A program made the position numbers and the translations under genes. From Peptidiphaga gingivicola (GTDB lineage: Bacteria; Actinomycetota; Actinomycetes; Actinomycetales; Actinomycetaceae), in contig NZ_LVZK01000001.1 of NCBI RefSeq assembly GCF_001652275.1, forward strand, positions 1,736,001 to 1,800,000: a stretch of 64,000 nucleotides of DNA, written 5' to 3'. How positions within the stretch are numbered: the stretch's first letter is position 1; every line of letters begins with the position of its first letter. Shown here piece after piece: positions 26,597 to 36,798 of this stretch. Below the pieces are notes generated by a model. The model did not search any database and was not told where the DNA came from. It saw nothing but the letters and a program-made list of their open reading frames with translations.

Positions 26597-28414
26597 GTGT
26601 TTCTCTTGTCAGTCATATCTTTTTCCCATGCCTATTTTTCTTTCACGTCCGAGCCGCTGCTGACCGACGTTTCTTTCGTGTGCGCGGGCGGCGAACGCCT
26701 TTGCGTCGTCGGCCCGAACGGCGCGGGCAAGACCACCCTGCTGCGCTTGGCCGTCTCCGAGTTGCAGCCCGACTCCGGGAAAGTCGAGGCCCCCGCGTTT
26801 TCTGCGTCGACGTCGGGCGGATTCGACGTCGGCCTTCGCGGCTTTGCGCAGGGCTCCAACGCCGAACGGCGGTCCCCCGGCGCGCTTCACGTCGGCGCAG
26901 GCGAATCGGAACGCTCCGCGACGGTCGGCGACTCCCTCGATTCGGCACTGCGCCGTCCCCTCGGCCTGCGCGAACGCTTCGAAAGGCTGACAGCGCGCAT
27001 GTCCGAAACGCCCGAAGGCCTCACGTCCGCCGTAGCCGACGAATACGACCGCCTCGCGGCGGAAATGGAGGCCTTCGACGTGTGGACGCTCGAGAGCAGA
27101 ATAGGCGCGACCCTGGCGGGGCTCGGCCTCGGCGGCGTCTCGAGGGACCGCCCGCTCGACTCCCTCTCCCCCGGCCAGCGTGCGCGCCTGGCCCTGGCTC
27201 AGACGCTCATGGTGCGACCTCCCGCGCTCGTCCTCGACGAGCCGACAAACCACCTCGACTCCGAGGCCCGAGCATTCCTCTCCGCCACGATGCGTTCGTG
27301 GACCGGGCCCGTGCTTTTCACGAGCCACGACCGGGCATTCATCGACGACGTCGCCACCGGGACGCTCGACCTCGACGTCGCGGCGTGGCAGGCCCTCGCC
27401 CGCGCCGACGGCGGCGAGCTCCGCGGCGGAATCCATCGAAGCGGCGGAGGGTACTCCGACTACCTCGCCGAAAAGCGGCGCGCACGGGCCGCCCACGTCG
27501 AGGTCTACGAAAGCCAGCGAGCCGAAAAGCGGCGAATCGAGGCCCACGCGCGCGCTTCGACGTCGATCGGCCACAAGCGCGCGAAGCCTCGGACCGAAGT
27601 CAGAATGGCCCAAAAGTTCTACGCCGATCGCGCCCAGAAGGTTTCAAGCAGGCGAATCAACGACGACGCACGGCGGCTGGAGGATCTGGACCGCGTCGAG
27701 GTGGCAAAACCGCGCACATCCTCCCTCTCCTTCGCCATTCCGCCAGCAGGGCCGTCAAGCGGGATCCTCGTGTCGGTTCGCGAGGCGGCTGTGCCCGGCA
27801 GGCTCGCATCGGTCAGCTTCGAGCTCTCCGCCGGGGAGCGTCTGCTCCTGACCGGCGCGAACGGCTCCGGGAAGAGCACTCTGCTGAGATGGATCGCCGC
27901 GGGAGCCCCGCCGACGTCGGATTCGACCGGCAGCGTCGACGCGGCAAAGGGCCGCGCCTACGTTCCCCAAGACCTTCCCGAACAGCCCGCGCCGGAAGCG
28001 AAAGCCTCCCCTGCGGCGCCCGGCGCCGCGCCAAACGACGCGCTCGGCCTCGTGCCCGCCGACGTCTGGACGCGCGGCATTCGCGAGCTGGGCAAGGGAA
28101 TCGTCCAACCGCGCTGCACGGCCACTCCGTTCCCTCTGCTTTCTGCGGGAAACCGGAGGAGAGTCCAACTGGCCCTCGCCGTCGCGCGCAATCCGCGAAT
28201 CCTGCTCATCGACGAGCCGACGAATTTCCTCGACCTCGATTTCATCGAAGCGCTCGAAAATGCGATGACCGCGTGGGACGGCACGCTCGTCGTGGCGACC
28301 CACGACGAATGGCTCATCGAGCACTGGTCCGGCAAACGCATGCACCTGCATCCCTTGCGACGGAATGGGTATCAAGACCCGCTGACAATCGCCTCGCGGC
28401 GGTCAAACGGCTGA
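26597..28414 (+). CDS. ABC-F family ATP-binding protein
   Basis: A roughly 605-residue soluble protein with two ABC ATPase domains and no membrane segment. The first has [14 protein letters not shown], the signature [13 protein letters not shown] and [11 protein letters not shown]. The second has [14 protein letters not shown], a weakened signature [13 protein letters not shown] and [15 protein letters not shown] proteins act on the ribosome (translation factors or antibiotic resistance). The linker between the domains contains a charged helical segment, as in the family. The GTG at 26597 is chosen because the promoter overlaps the upstream ATG; TTG at 26606 is an alternative. No clear RBS is seen for either. 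Confidence 0.82.
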   Translation: MFLLSVISFSHAYFSFTSEPLLTDVSFVCAGGERLCVVGPNGAGKTTLLRLAVSELQPDSGKVEAPAFSASTSGGFDVGLRGFAQGSNAERRSPGALHVGAGESERSATVGDSLDSALRRPLGLRERFERLTARMSETPEGLTSAVADEYDRLAAEMEAFDVWTLESRIGATLAGLGLGGVSRDRPLDSLSPGQRARLALAQTLMVRPPALVLDEPTNHLDSEARAFLSATMRSWTGPVLFTSHDRAFIDDVATGTLDLDVAAWQALARADGGELRGGIHRSGGGYSDYLAEKRRARAAHVEVYESQRAEKRRIEAHARASTSIGHKRAKPRTEVRMAQKFYADRAQKVSSRRINDDARRLEDLDRVEVAKPRTSSLSFAIPPAGPSSGILVSVREAAVPGRLASVSFELSAGERLLLTGANGSGKSTLLRWIAAGAPPTSDSTGSVDAAKGRAYVPQDLPEQPAPEAKASPAAPGAAPNDALGLVPADVWTRGIRELGKGIVQPRCTATPFPLLSAGNRRRVQLALAVARNPRILLIDEPTNFLDLDFIEALENAMTAWDGTLVVATHDEWLIEHWSGKRMHLHPLRRNGYQDPLTIASRRSNG

Positions 28415-28420
28415 CCGATG

Positions 28421-28426
28421 TAATAT
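28421..28426 (+). promoter_or_regulatory. -10 element of a probable leaderless promoter (lipoprotein gene)
   Basis: TAATAT ends 7 nt before the GTG at 28434, with no RBS. Confidence 0.5.
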
Positions 28427-28433
28427 CAGCCAT

Positions 28434-29204
28434 GTGACCGTAGGAAAAACGGCCGGTGCACACGCAGCACCCGCTCCCAAAAGGACGCCTCTCTTCAGGC
28501 CGTTTACAAGCGCCTGTGCGATAGGCGTGGCAGTCGGCATGCTCAGCGGATGCCCGGGATGGGACCGCTCCGACTCTCCGGCCGCCAGCGCTTCGCCGAC
28601 GTCCCGGGCGTCGGCCCATTCGCCTCGTCCTTCGAGGCCTTCGCCTACGCCGTCCCCCTCCTCGGAGCCGTCGGTCCCGCAGGAAGGCTCGGGCTCCTTG
28701 TCGTTGCCCACTTCGAACGCGACGGCGGAGGCCAACGAAGCCTTGGACCGCTCGGCCGCGCGCAAGTCCGCGAAAAGCCCGCGGGCCGCCGCTCAAACGC
28801 CGGACGCCGCACAGCCGAACGGGTCCAACGGACAGAGCGGCTCCGTCCCCGCGCCCCAAGCGACGCAGCCTCCCGCGGCGTCGCCGCAACCCGCCCAACC
28901 TCAGCCGGCTCAGCCGCAGCCTTCGCCGACGCGCGCTGCGCCGCGCACGTTGGGGCCCTTCCCGATCTACCCCAATCTGCCCAGACGCATGAAGCACACT
29001 CCGAAGCCGCCGGCGACGCAGCAGCCGAGCGACGACGATGACGACGATGACGACGCTTCCCGCCACTACGGACGCTGGCGGTGCGACAGGCGGGGGCGCT
29101 GCTGGGTCGAAGGGCGCCACGTCCGTCACTGGCGCCACGGACACCATGGCCATCACGGCCACCGTCACTGGCACGACGACGATGACGAGGATGACGACGA
29201 CTGA
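28434..29204 (+). CDS. Putative lipoprotein with Asp-rich and His-rich C-terminal segments
   Basis: A 256-residue protein with no recognised domain. Basic residues near 16-22, a hydrophobic stretch (about 25-38) and lipobox LSGC (Cys at 40) form a lipoprotein signal peptide. Residues about 45-180 are Ser/Pro/Ala/Gln-rich, with repeated PAQPQ, and look disordered, a typical wall-spanning spacer. The end contains a run of eight Asp, RWRCDRRGRCW with two Cys, then HGHHGHHGHRHWH and a final DDDDEDDDD. The His/Asp clusters and Cys pair suggest metal binding at the cell surface; this is inference. The GTG start follows a -10 element (leaderless). Confidence 0.7.
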   Translation: MTVGKTAGAHAAPAPKRTPLFRPFTSACAIGVAVGMLSGCPGWDRSDSPAASASPTSRASAHSPRPSRPSPTPSPSSEPSVPQEGSGSLSLPTSNATAEANEALDRSAARKSAKSPRAAAQTPDAAQPNGSNGQSGSVPAPQATQPPAASPQPAQPQPAQPQPSPTRAAPRTLGPFPIYPNLPRRMKHTPKPPATQQPSDDDDDDDDASRHYGRWRCDRRGRCWVEGRHVRHWRHGHHGHHGHRHWHDDDDEDDDD

Positions 29205-29211
29205 CCTCGCG

Positions 29212-29217
29212 TACCAT
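29212..29217 (+). promoter_or_regulatory. -10 element of a probable leaderless promoter (2-hydroxyacid dehydrogenase)
   Basis: TACCAT ends 7 nt before the ATG at 29225; no RBS. Confidence 0.4.
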
Positions 29218-29224
29218 TGGACGC

Positions 29225-30130
29225 ATGGCAAAAATCGTCGTCTCCGTCCCTTCTCAACCGTACGCGAAGGCGCTTGACGGGCTCGCCGTCGACGTCGTCG
29301 AGTGGACGATCGACGCCCCCTGCGGGCGCACGGACCTCGACATGGTCGTCGTTCCGGCCTACAAGCCCTTCTCCGCGTTGAGGCGCCTGGAGGGAAACAA
29401 GCCGGCGCTCGTCCAATTGCCGTCGATTGGCTACGACGGCGTCGAACACGTCATTCCCAAAGGGTTCCTGGTCGCCAACGCGGCGGGCGTCCACGAGACG
29501 GCGACGGCGGAGCTCGCCGTCGGCGCGACCATCGCCGCGCTGCGCAAGCTCCCCGACGCGGTCCGCAATCAGGGCCGCCGCCTGTGGCAGCGCGAGGACG
29601 CCCCCGGATTGGCCGATTCCACGGTTCTCATCGTCGGGGCCGGAGGGGTCGCAAACGCCATAGCCGACAGGCTCGCCCCGTTCGAGGTCGACGTGCGCCG
29701 CGTCGGGCGCAGCGGAAGAACCGACTCTCGCGGGACGGTCCGCGCCGCCTCCGAGCTCGCGGACCTGCTGCCGGCGGCCGACGTCGTGATTCTCGCCGTC
29801 CCCCTTACGGATGCGACGCGCCGCATGGCCGACGACGCCTTCCTCTCGCGGATGCGCGACGGCGCCGTCCTCGTCAATGTGGCGCGGGGCGCGGTGGCGG
29901 ACACGGAGGCGCTTCTCACGCACGCGGACAGGCTCGCGCTCGTGCTTGACGTGACCGATCCCGAGCCGCTGCCAGAGGACCACCCGCTGTGGGAGAAGGC
30001 CGCGCTCATCACGCCGCACGCGGGCGGGGCTTCCGCCGCTTTCGCGCCGCGGATCAAGGCGCTCGTGCGCAGGCAGGCCGAGCGGCTCATAGCCGGGGAT
30101 CAGCCGGAAAACGTCGTCCTCCGGCCGTGA
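29225..30130 (+). CDS. D-isomer-specific 2-hydroxyacid dehydrogenase
   Basis: A 301-residue NAD-dependent dehydrogenase of the 2-hydroxyacid family (3-phosphoglycerate, glyoxylate or hydroxypyruvate type). The Rossmann core reads VLIVGAGGVANAIADRL, where the third Gly of GxGxxG is Asn. The conserved NVARGAVADTEAL carries the catalytic Arg, and ITPHAGGAS the catalytic His; LDVTDPEPLPEDHPLW is also typical. It is slightly shorter than the family mean because the N-terminal domain is compact. The natural substrate is unknown; the glyoxylate genes hyi and gcl at the right edge may be related. Confidence 0.85.
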   Translation: MAKIVVSVPSQPYAKALDGLAVDVVEWTIDAPCGRTDLDMVVVPAYKPFSALRRLEGNKPALVQLPSIGYDGVEHVIPKGFLVANAAGVHETATAELAVGATIAALRKLPDAVRNQGRRLWQREDAPGLADSTVLIVGAGGVANAIADRLAPFEVDVRRVGRSGRTDSRGTVRAASELADLLPAADVVILAVPLTDATRRMADDAFLSRMRDGAVLVNVARGAVADTEALLTHADRLALVLDVTDPEPLPEDHPLWEKAALITPHAGGASAAFAPRIKALVRRQAERLIAGDQPENVVLRP

Positions 30131-30206
30131 CCGGGCCCATCGGCCGCCCGCCTCTCGCAGTCCGGAGCGCACGGCGCGCTCCTGATCGCCTACCCCGACC
30201 GTCGAA

Positions 30207-31889
30207 TCAGCGTTTGCCTCCCTTTTTCCGCTTTTCGCGCACGCGCACGGAAATCTCGATGGGGGTTCCGGCGAAGCCGAAAGTCTCGCGTATCTTGTTT
30301 TCGACGAATCTGCGGTAGCCCGCCTCGATGAAACCGCTCGCGAACAGGACGAAACGCGGCGGGCGCGTGCTCGCCTGGGTTGCGAACAGGATGCGCGGCT
30401 GCCTGCCCGACCGCACGGGATGGGGGTGCGCCGCCGCAAGCTCGCCGAGGAAGGCGTTGAGCTTGCCCGTGGGAACGCGGGCCTCCCAGGAGTCGAGAGC
30501 CGTGTCCATGGCGCGGGTCAGCCGATTCGTGTGCCACCCCGTCGCGGCCGAAAGGTTGACGCGCTCGGCCCACTGGACCTGCACAAGGTCGCGGTCCATT
30601 TCGCGGTCGAGTTCGCGGCGTCGATGTTCGTCGACGAGGTCCCATTTGTTGCACACGACGACGAGAGCGCGCCCGGCGTCGATCGCCTGCTGCATCACCC
30701 GGATGTCTTGCTCAGTCAAGGGCTCGGATGCGTCGATGAGAACGAGGGCCAGCTCGGCCTTGCCCAATGCGCCGCGCGTGCGCAGCGAGGCGTAGAAATC
30801 CGCGCCCTTCGTCTGATGGACGCGACGCCGGATGCCCGCGGTGTCGACGAATATCCACGTCTGCCCGTCAAGCTCGATCGCCTCGTCGACCGGATCGCGC
30901 GTCGTTCCGGCGGTCGGATCGACGACGACCCGCTCCGACCCCGCCAGTCTGTTCAAAAGCGAGGATTTGCCGACGTTCGGCCTGCCGAGAAGGGCGACCC
31001 GCCGCGGCCCCTCCGGCAGGGCGTCCGCAACGGCCGAGCGCTCGGGCAGGGCGGCCAGCACGGCGTCGAGCAGGTCGCCCGTCCCCCGCCCGTGCAGGGC
31101 CGAAATCGGGTACGGCTCGCCCAGGCCCAACCCCCACAGCACCGCCGCGTCGGACTCCTGTATCGGAGAGTCGACCTTGTTCGCGGCGAGGACCACGGGC
31201 CGTTTGCTCCGGCGGAGCAGCTTGACAATGTCGGCATCGGCGTCCGTGATTCCGACGTTCGCGTCGACGACGAGCACGACGGCGTCCGCCGCCTGCACGG
31301 CGGCCTCGGCCTGGCGGGCGACGGAGGCGTCGATGCCGGCGACGTCGATCTCCCAGCCGCCGGTGTCCACGAGCGTGAAATCGCGGCCGGCCCACGAGGC
31401 GGGGTAGCCCACGCGGTCGCGCGTCACCCCGGGGACGTCCTGGACTACCGCGACGCGACGGCCGACGATGCGGTTGACGAGGGTCGATTTTCCGACGTTG
31501 GGCCTGCCCACGACGGCCAGCACCGGCGGAGCCGCGGGCCGGTTTGCGGCCCCGCCCGCAAGCACGGCGACGTCCTCTTCGTCAAGGTCGTAGGCGTCGA
31601 GGTTTTCGCGCAGCACGGCCGCGCGGCGCTCGTCGAGGTCGTCGTCCTGCTCCGTCCATTCCTTCGAGGCGAGCCATTCCTCGGCGCTCATCTCCTTGCC
31701 TCCGAATCCTTCGCCGGTTGCGCCCTGCCCGCCGGCCTCGGCGAGGCTCCCCTCGGCAAGCGCTCCGTCGGCGGCCTTTCTCGGCACGCCGTCGCGCCCT
31801 GCGGCGTTTCCTTCGCGATTGTGAGGGCCTTCCTCCCGCTCGATCGGCCTCTCGGCGTTCGCGCCGCCGTCTGCCGCCCGGGCGTTCAT
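30207..31889 (-). CDS. der: Ribosome-biogenesis GTPase Der (EngA)
   Basis: A 560-residue protein with two GTPase domains. G1 GRPNVGKS occurs at 128-135 and again about 180 residues later, each followed by DTGGW/DTAGI and NKVD/NKWD, then the C-terminal KH-like domain. Der binds the 50S subunit and is needed for its maturation. An N-terminal extension of about 120 Ala/Glu/Gly-rich residues is poorly conserved; actinobacterial Der proteins often carry some extension. Its ATG overlaps the tyrA-cmk stop by four bases. It is the last gene of the xerD-to-der operon; a weak hairpin (GGAGCGC/GCGCTCC) follows. Confidence 0.95.
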   Translation of the reverse strand: MNARAADGGANAERPIEREEGPHNREGNAAGRDGVPRKAADGALAEGSLAEAGGQGATGEGFGGKEMSAEEWLASKEWTEQDDDLDERRAAVLRENLDAYDLDEEDVAVLAGGAANRPAAPPVLAVVGRPNVGKSTLVNRIVGRRVAVVQDVPGVTRDRVGYPASWAGRDFTLVDTGGWEIDVAGIDASVARQAEAAVQAADAVVLVVDANVGITDADADIVKLLRRSKRPVVLAANKVDSPIQESDAAVLWGLGLGEPYPISALHGRGTGDLLDAVLAALPERSAVADALPEGPRRVALLGRPNVGKSSLLNRLAGSERVVVDPTAGTTRDPVDEAIELDGQTWIFVDTAGIRRRVHQTKGADFYASLRTRGALGKAELALVLIDASEPLTEQDIRVMQQAIDAGRALVVVCNKWDLVDEHRRRELDREMDRDLVQVQWAERVNLSAATGWHTNRLTRAMDTALDSWEARVPTGKLNAFLGELAAAHPHPVRSGRQPRILFATQASTRPPRFVLFASGFIEAGYRRFVENKIRETFGFAGTPIEISVRVREKRKKGGKR

Positions 31890-33718
31890 CGGCGCTCCTT
31901 GGGGACGAGGGAGACGACGGCCTCGACGACCTCGTCGATCCCCAGCGCCGAGGAGTCGATCTCGGTCACGCCGTCTTTGGCGGTCATGAATTCGGAGACG
32001 GTCGAATCGTCGGCGTCGCGGCGGAGCACCTCGTCGCGCGTGGCCTCGAGGGCATCGGCGTCGTCGCTGCCGCGAACCTCGCGCGCGCGGCGGGCGAGCC
32101 GCGTCGCCTCGGAGGCCGTCAGCAGCACGCGCACGTCGGCGTCGGGCGCCACGACCGTCGCGATGTCCCTGCCCTCGGCGATTATGCCCATATGGGCCGC
32201 AGCTATGATCTCGCGCTGGCGCCGCTTCATCTCGGCGCGCACGCGGAGATTCGTCGCGACCTTCGAGACGACGCGGGAAAGCTCCGATTCGCGTATGGCC
32301 TGCGTGACGTCCACGCCGTCGCACACGATCCTCTGATCGTTTGGGTCGAGCGGCATGTCCAGCGGCATGGCGACCGTCGCCTCGGCCACGGCGTCGAGGT
32401 CGTCGAGGTCGATTCCGCGGCGCTCGCAATGCCACGCCGCCGCCCGATACATGGCGCCGGTGTCGAGGTAGCTCAGGCCGAGCCTTTCGGCCACCTTCTT
32501 GGAGACGGTTGACTTTCCGGAGCCAGACGGCCCGTCGAGGGCGATGACGACACCCACGTGGTTTTCCTTTCCTTCGACGACGACGCGCCATCCGCGCCGC
32601 TCCAAAGCGACCGCCAGGCGCATCGTCTCGTGCGGGAGCACCGAGAGCATGGCGCGCCCAGCCTCCCGCCCTATCGTGTGCTCGAGGCTCAGATCCTCGA
32701 TGTTCACGCCGATCTCCCCCACCTCGGCGAAAAGCCGCCCGAGCATGCCGGGCTCGTCGGGCACGAGGACGAAGACGTTGCCGTAGCGGCGCGGGGCGCC
32801 GCCGTGCTTTCCCGGGATCCGCTCGACGCCCTCGTTTCCCTTGCGGATCGCCTCGCTCACTCCCGAGAGGACGCCGAGGGCGAAGGGGTCGTCGACTCCG
32901 GCCTCGACGGCCGCTATGAGCCTGTCGAGATTGGCCGAGATTTCTTTGAGCACGCGGGCCACTTCGCGCGCGTTTCCGGCGACGATCGTGGCCCACAGAC
33001 GCGAGTCGGAATGGGCGATCCGGGTGACGTCGCGCAGGCCCTGGCCGGCCAGGCCGAGGGTTTCGGGAGGGACGTCGCGCAGCGCGCCCGCCACGAGCGA
33101 GGAGACAAGCTGGGGCATGTGCGAGACGACGGCGGCGGAGCGGTCGTGGGTTTGCGGGCTCATGACGACGGGCAGCGCGCCGACCGACAGGGCGAATTGC
33201 TGGACGGCCAGCACGACGTCGCTTCCCGCGGCCTCCTCTGTCGCAGCGCCGGCGGGCGCTTCCTCCGTTTCGCTGCCGCTCCGGCCCCCCGATTCCGTCC
33301 CGATCGGGGTGATGACCCAAGGTCGTCCGATGAAAAGGTCGGCGTCCGCCGCCAGGGCGCCCGAGCGCTCGCGCCCGGCCATCGGGTGGCTGCCGACGTA
33401 GCGGTCGGCGCCGGGATGCCCCTCGACTTCCTCGACGACCCGCGCTTTGACCGAGGCGATGTCGGTCACGAGCGCGCGGCTGAAGCGGTCGAGGCTCTCG
33501 CGGACGACGTCGGCGGCGACGTCGGGCGGGGTGGCGACCACCACGAGCTCGGGCTCCTCGGAATCCTCCGCGGCGATCTGACCGGCGCCCAGGTCGCGCG
33601 CGAGCGCCAAAGCGGCCGGGGACGTGTCTTCGAGCTGAACCTCGACGCCGAGTTGGCGCAGGCGCAGGCCCAGCGACGCGCCGAGCAGGCCTGAGCCGAC
33701 GATCCTGACTGGGTTCAC
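31886..33718 (-). CDS. Prephenate dehydrogenase-cytidylate kinase fusion
   Basis: A 610-residue open frame. Residues 1-387 are TyrA (tyrosine synthesis): Rossmann motif [27 protein letters not shown] and a C-terminal ACT domain ([20 protein letters not shown]), with a variable insert near 150-170. Residues 388-610 are cytidylate kinase: [30 protein letters not shown]. No stop codon separates the domains. GTG at 32557, the first codon of the Cmk part, is preceded by an RBS-like sequence, so Cmk may also be made separately as 223 residues, its normal length. GTG at 33718 overlaps the rluB stop. The order rluB-tyrA-cmk-der is known, usually with separate genes. Confidence 0.9.
   Translation of the reverse strand: MNPVRIVGSGLLGASLGLRLRQLGVEVQLEDTSPAALALARDLGAGQIAAEDSEEPELVVVATPPDVAADVVRESLDRFSRALVTDIASVKARVVEEVEGHPGADRYVGSHPMAGRERSGALAADADLFIGRPWVITPIGTESGGRSGSETEEAPAGAATEEAAGSDVVLAVQQFALSVGALPVVMSPQTHDRSAAVVSHMPQLVSSLVAGALRDVPPETLGLAGQGLRDVTRIAHSDSRLWATIVAGNAREVARVLKEISANLDRLIAAVEAGVDDPFALGVLSGVSEAIRKGNEGVERIPGKHGGAPRRYGNVFVLVPDEPGMLGRLFAEVGEIGVNIEDLSLEHTIGREAGRAMLSVLPHETMRLAVALERRGWRVVVEGKENHVGVVIALDGPSGSGKSTVSKKVAERLGLSYLDTGAMYRAAAWHCERRGIDLDDLDAVAEATVAMPLDMPLDPNDQRIVCDGVDVTQAIRESELSRVVSKVATNLRVRAEMKRRQREIIAAAHMGIIAEGRDIATVVAPDADVRVLLTASEATRLARRAREVRGSDDADALEATRDEVLRRDADDSTVSEFMTAKDGVTEIDSSALGIDEVVEAVVSLVPKERR
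32555..32575 (-). promoter_or_regulatory. Internal RBS and GTG start for cytidylate kinase
   Basis: On the minus strand GAAGGAAAGG is followed by AAAACCAC and the GTG at 32557-32555. Spacing (about 8 nt) and composition are those of a working RBS, inside the fused tyrA-cmk frame. Confidence 0.6.
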
Positions 33719-34458
33719 AGATCGACCAGTTTCATGAGCGCGCCAAGCTCGCTTCCGGCGACGACGCGCGTTTTGCCGGGCTTGAGATGGCCGACGACGA
33801 CCGTTCCGAACTTCATGCGCACGAGTTCCATGACCGGATGGCCGACTTCCGCCATCATCCTGCGCACGATGCGGTTGCGGCCCGAATGGAGGGTGATTTC
33901 CACGATCGAGTTCCGGGGGGCCGACTCGCGCAAAACGAACCGGTCGACGCGGGCGGGGCCGTCCTCTAGAGTGATTCCGCGCTCGAGGACTCTCCCCAGC
34001 CCGCGGGTGACGGAGCCTTCGACGCGGGCGATGTAGGTTTTCGGCACCTCGTACTTCGGATGGGTGAGGCGGTGCGTCAACTCGCCGTCGTTCGACAGGA
34101 GAATGAGCCCCTCGGTGTCCTGATCGAGCCGGCCGACGTGGTAGAGCCGCTCGGGCCGATCCTCGACGTACTGGACGAGCCCGGGCCTGCCCATGTCGTC
34201 GTACATCGTCGAGACGACCCCCGGCGGCTTGTAGAGCGCGAGGGTCAGGAGCGAGGAATCGGTCTGAACCCTGATGCCGTCTACGTGGATGACGGAGGCG
34301 ACAGGATCCACGCGCGTGCCGAGCTCGCGCACGACGTGCCCGTCGACGCTCACCCTGCCCTGGGCTATGAGGCCTTCGCAGGCGCGACGGCTTCCCACGC
34401 CGTTGCGGGCCAGAACTTTCTGGAGCCGCTCCCCCGTGGGAACGTGTGGGTCTGTCAT
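33715..34458 (-). CDS. rluB: 23S rRNA pseudouridine synthase RluB
   Basis: A 247-residue RsuA/RluB-type pseudouridine synthase. An N-terminal S4 RNA-binding domain ([20 protein letters not shown]) precedes the catalytic domain with [13 protein letters not shown], catalytic Asp112, and [17 protein letters not shown]. It modifies 23S rRNA. It sits between scpB and tyrA-cmk with 4-base overlaps on both sides, as in other actinobacteria. Confidence 0.93.
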   Translation of the reverse strand: MTDPHVPTGERLQKVLARNGVGSRRACEGLIAQGRVSVDGHVVRELGTRVDPVASVIHVDGIRVQTDSSLLTLALYKPPGVVSTMYDDMGRPGLVQYVEDRPERLYHVGRLDQDTEGLILLSNDGELTHRLTHPKYEVPKTYIARVEGSVTRGLGRVLERGITLEDGPARVDRFVLRESAPRNSIVEITLHSGRNRIVRRMMAEVGHPVMELVRMKFGTVVVGHLKPGKTRVVAGSELGALMKLVDL

Positions 34459-35024
34459 TGCATGTCCTCTTCCTGTAGGTCGTACGCCTCGGGCAGATAG
34501 GGCGCCAAAGGCGCGAGTTCGGCCAATGAGTTCATCCCCATAACCTCGAGGAAGTACTCGGTGGTGCCGTAGAGCGCGGCGCCCGAGGCGGCGGTGGCTC
34601 CCGCCTCGGTCACAAGTCCGCGCGTCACGAGCGTGCGGACGACCGAGTCAACACTAACACCTCTGATCGCCGCAATCTGCGCGCGGGTGACGGGCTGTCT
34701 GTAGGCGATCACCGCGAGAGTCTCCAAGGCCGCAGCCGAAAGCCGCCCCGAGTTCTCCGCCGCGACGTGGGCGGAGACGACGTCGGCAAAGCGCGGGTTC
34801 GTGTAGAGCCTCCATCCGCCGCCCGCCTCCCTCAGGCAGAATCCGCGCGTGCGCGCTCCGCCCTCCCCTCGATAGTCCGCGGCGATCGCGCGAAGCATGG
34901 CGTCGGTTTCGGCTTCGCTCGCGCCGACGGCCTCGGCCAGCGTCGCCAGCGGAACGGGCTCCCTCGCCACGAGCAGAAGCGCTTCGAGGGCTCCGAGCAC
35001 GTCCTCGTCTGCCCGCCTATCCAT
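34455..35024 (-). CDS. scpB: Segregation and condensation protein B
   Basis: A 189-residue winged-helix protein that, with ScpA and SMC, forms the chromosome-condensing complex. Recognisable segments are LGALEALLLVAREPVPLATLAEAVG, TLAVIAYRQPVTRAQIAAIRGVSVDSVVRTL and YGTTEYFLEVMGM. The ATG at 35024 has GAGGGG nearby and overlaps the end of scpA by 8 bases; the longer frame upstream lies inside scpA. Confidence 0.95.
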   Translation of the reverse strand: MDRRADEDVLGALEALLLVAREPVPLATLAEAVGASEAETDAMLRAIAADYRGEGGARTRGFCLREAGGGWRLYTNPRFADVVSAHVAAENSGRLSAAALETLAVIAYRQPVTRAQIAAIRGVSVDSVVRTLVTRGLVTEAGATAASGAALYGTTEYFLEVMGMNSLAELAPLAPYLPEAYDLQEEDMQ

Positions 35025-35943
35025 GCGCCCCTCCTGAATCGCCGGGGTCTCGGGCGTTTCGGAGATCGCCGGAATCGCCGAAATTTCGGGATTCTTGCGA
35101 GTGTCCGGAATCGTCGGCCTCACCCGGTTGCCGGACGCCCGCCTCGGGCCCAGGCGGATCGACGGCGACGAGGACGAGCGCGCCGAGCGCCTCGGACTGT
35201 TCGACGTCGATCCGGCCTGCCCGCAGCAGCTCGAGGACGGCGAGGAATCGCGAGACCACCGTGGGCATGTCCGCGGCGTCGGCGCACAGGTCCGCAAAGG
35301 CGAGCCTCTCCCCCGCCGCCAGCCGCCCGGCGACGTATTCGACCTGCGAGGCGACGGAGACGGGCGCGGCGTGCAGATGCTCGACGGGGACCTCGGGCTC
35401 GCGATGCTCGCGGACAAACGCCGCCGCCGCGAGGGCCGCGAAATCGGCCAGCCCGATCGAGACGGTCACGGCCGGAACCGCCTGAGCGTAGCGCTCTTCC
35501 AGGGGGACCGAGCGCGGAACGCAGAGGGCCTGCTCGGCCAGCGTCGAGGCGATGTCCCTCGCGACCTCCTTGAAAGCGCGGTATTGCAACAGCTTGGCGA
35601 AAAGGAGGTCGCGCCGTTCGAGGAGCTCCAGGTCCTCTTCCTCCTGGCCGTCGCGAGGCAGCAGGCGCGCGGCCTTCATCTCGAGCAGCGTCGCCGCGAC
35701 GACGAGGAATTCGGAGACCTGCGAAAGGTCGAGCTCCGGGCGCGAGCGGACGAAGGCGATGAATTCGTCGGTGACCTCGGCCAGAGCCACCTCTGTGACG
35801 TCGAGGCGCTTGCGCGCAATGAGGGAAAGCAAAACGGAAAACGGGCCGGAGAAGACGTCGAGCTCAACGGCGAATTCCCCGTCTTCGCCGGCTTTGGCGG
35901 CGTCGGACGGCGCGGCGTCCGCGACGCCGTCGGCTAGGCGCAC
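35017..35943 (-). CDS. scpA: Segregation and condensation protein A
   Basis: A 308-residue kleisin. The N-terminal part has FSGPFSVLLSLIARKRLDVTEVALAEVTDEF and LDLSQVSEFLVVAATLLEMKAARLLP, and a C-terminal winged helix follows (TVVSRFLAVLELLRAGRIDVEQ). The last 45 residues are acidic/polar (repeats of GDSG, NFGDS) and not conserved. It bridges SMC heads with ScpB. The gene overlaps parA upstream and scpB downstream. Confidence 0.95.
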   Translation of the reverse strand: MRLADGVADAAPSDAAKAGEDGEFAVELDVFSGPFSVLLSLIARKRLDVTEVALAEVTDEFIAFVRSRPELDLSQVSEFLVVAATLLEMKAARLLPRDGQEEEDLELLERRDLLFAKLLQYRAFKEVARDIASTLAEQALCVPRSVPLEERYAQAVPAVTVSIGLADFAALAAAAFVREHREPEVPVEHLHAAPVSVASQVEYVAGRLAAGERLAFADLCADAADMPTVVSRFLAVLELLRAGRIDVEQSEALGALVLVAVDPPGPEAGVRQPGEADDSGHSQESRNFGDSGDLRNARDPGDSGGAHG

Positions 35944-36785
35944 CGGCCCCGGGCGATGAGCTCTCTCGCGAGCTGCCTGTAGGCGGCCGCCCCCGGGTGG
36001 GACGGAGCGTACTCCGTGATGGGCACGGCAGCGATCGAGGCATCGGGGAATTTGACGGTGCGCGAGATGTACGTCGTGAAGACGCTTTCGCCGAAGCCCT
36101 CGCGCACGGATTTGACGACCTCGCGCGAGTGGAGGGTGCGCGCATCGACCATTGTCAGCAGCACTCCGTCGAGCTCGAGGCGCGGGTTGAGGCGGTCCTG
36201 GACCCTCTCGATCTGCTCGATGAGCAGCGCGACGCCGCGCATGGCGAAATACTCCGCCTCCAGGGGGATGATGACCCCGTGCGCCGCGGTCAGGGCGTTG
36301 ACGGTCAGAAGGCCGAGGGAGGGCTGGCAGTCGATGACGATGAGGTCGTAGTCGTCGAGCACCGGCCTGAGCACGCGCGTGAGGGCCTGCTCTCGCGCCA
36401 CTTCGTTGATGAGCACGATCTCGGCCGCGGAAAGGTCGATGTTGGCCGGGGCGATGTCGAGATTCTCCACGCTCGTCTCCACGATGATCTCGCGGATGTT
36501 CGGCTTGGCTGCAATAAGTTCGTTGTATATCGTTCGGTCGAGCGCGCGGGCGTTGACGCCCAAGCCGGCGCTGGCCGCCCCCTGGGGGTCGAAGTCGACG
36601 ATGAGGACTTTGCGTCCGTATGCTGCGAGCGCGGCGGCCAAGTTGATCGTCGTGGTCGTCTTTCCCACCCCGCCCTTCTGGTTCGACATCGCGACGATGC
36701 GAGCCGGACCGTGGGATGCGAGCGGGGCCGGTTCGGGAAAACTCTGGCCGGAGGAAGGTGGCAGTAGCGCATCTCGTTGGGTCAC
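35934..36785 (-). CDS. parA: ParA-family partition ATPase
   Basis: A 283-residue ParA/Soj ATPase. Deviant Walker A KGGVGKTT is at residues 37-44 with DFDPQGAAS and a Walker B region LIVIDCQPSLG. This is the ParA-like protein found next to scpAB, not the ori-proximal ParA; no ParB gene is adjacent. The N-terminal about 28 residues are Pro/Ser-rich. The order xerD-parA-scpA-scpB is the standard actinobacterial one. Confidence 0.9.
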   Translation of the reverse strand: MTQRDALLPPSSGQSFPEPAPLASHGPARIVAMSNQKGGVGKTTTTINLAAALAAYGRKVLIVDFDPQGAASAGLGVNARALDRTIYNELIAAKPNIREIIVETSVENLDIAPANIDLSAAEIVLINEVAREQALTRVLRPVLDDYDLIVIDCQPSLGLLTVNALTAAHGVIIPLEAEYFAMRGVALLIEQIERVQDRLNPRLELDGVLLTMVDARTLHSREVVKSVREGFGESVFTTYISRTVKFPDASIAAVPITEYAPSHPGAAAYRQLARELIARGRCA

Positions 36786-36798
36786 GGTCTTAGCCTAC

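Noticed and set aside
26597-26640. TTGTCAGTC near 26606 as a PafBC-dependent promoter
   Set aside because: The first half of the RecA-NDp motif is present, but the -10 TANNNT at the required spacing is missing.
35934-36785. parA as an origin-proximal partition gene
   Set aside because: No parB, rnpA, gidB or parS sites are near; its place beside scpAB is the known second ParA-like locus, and dif suggests the terminus.
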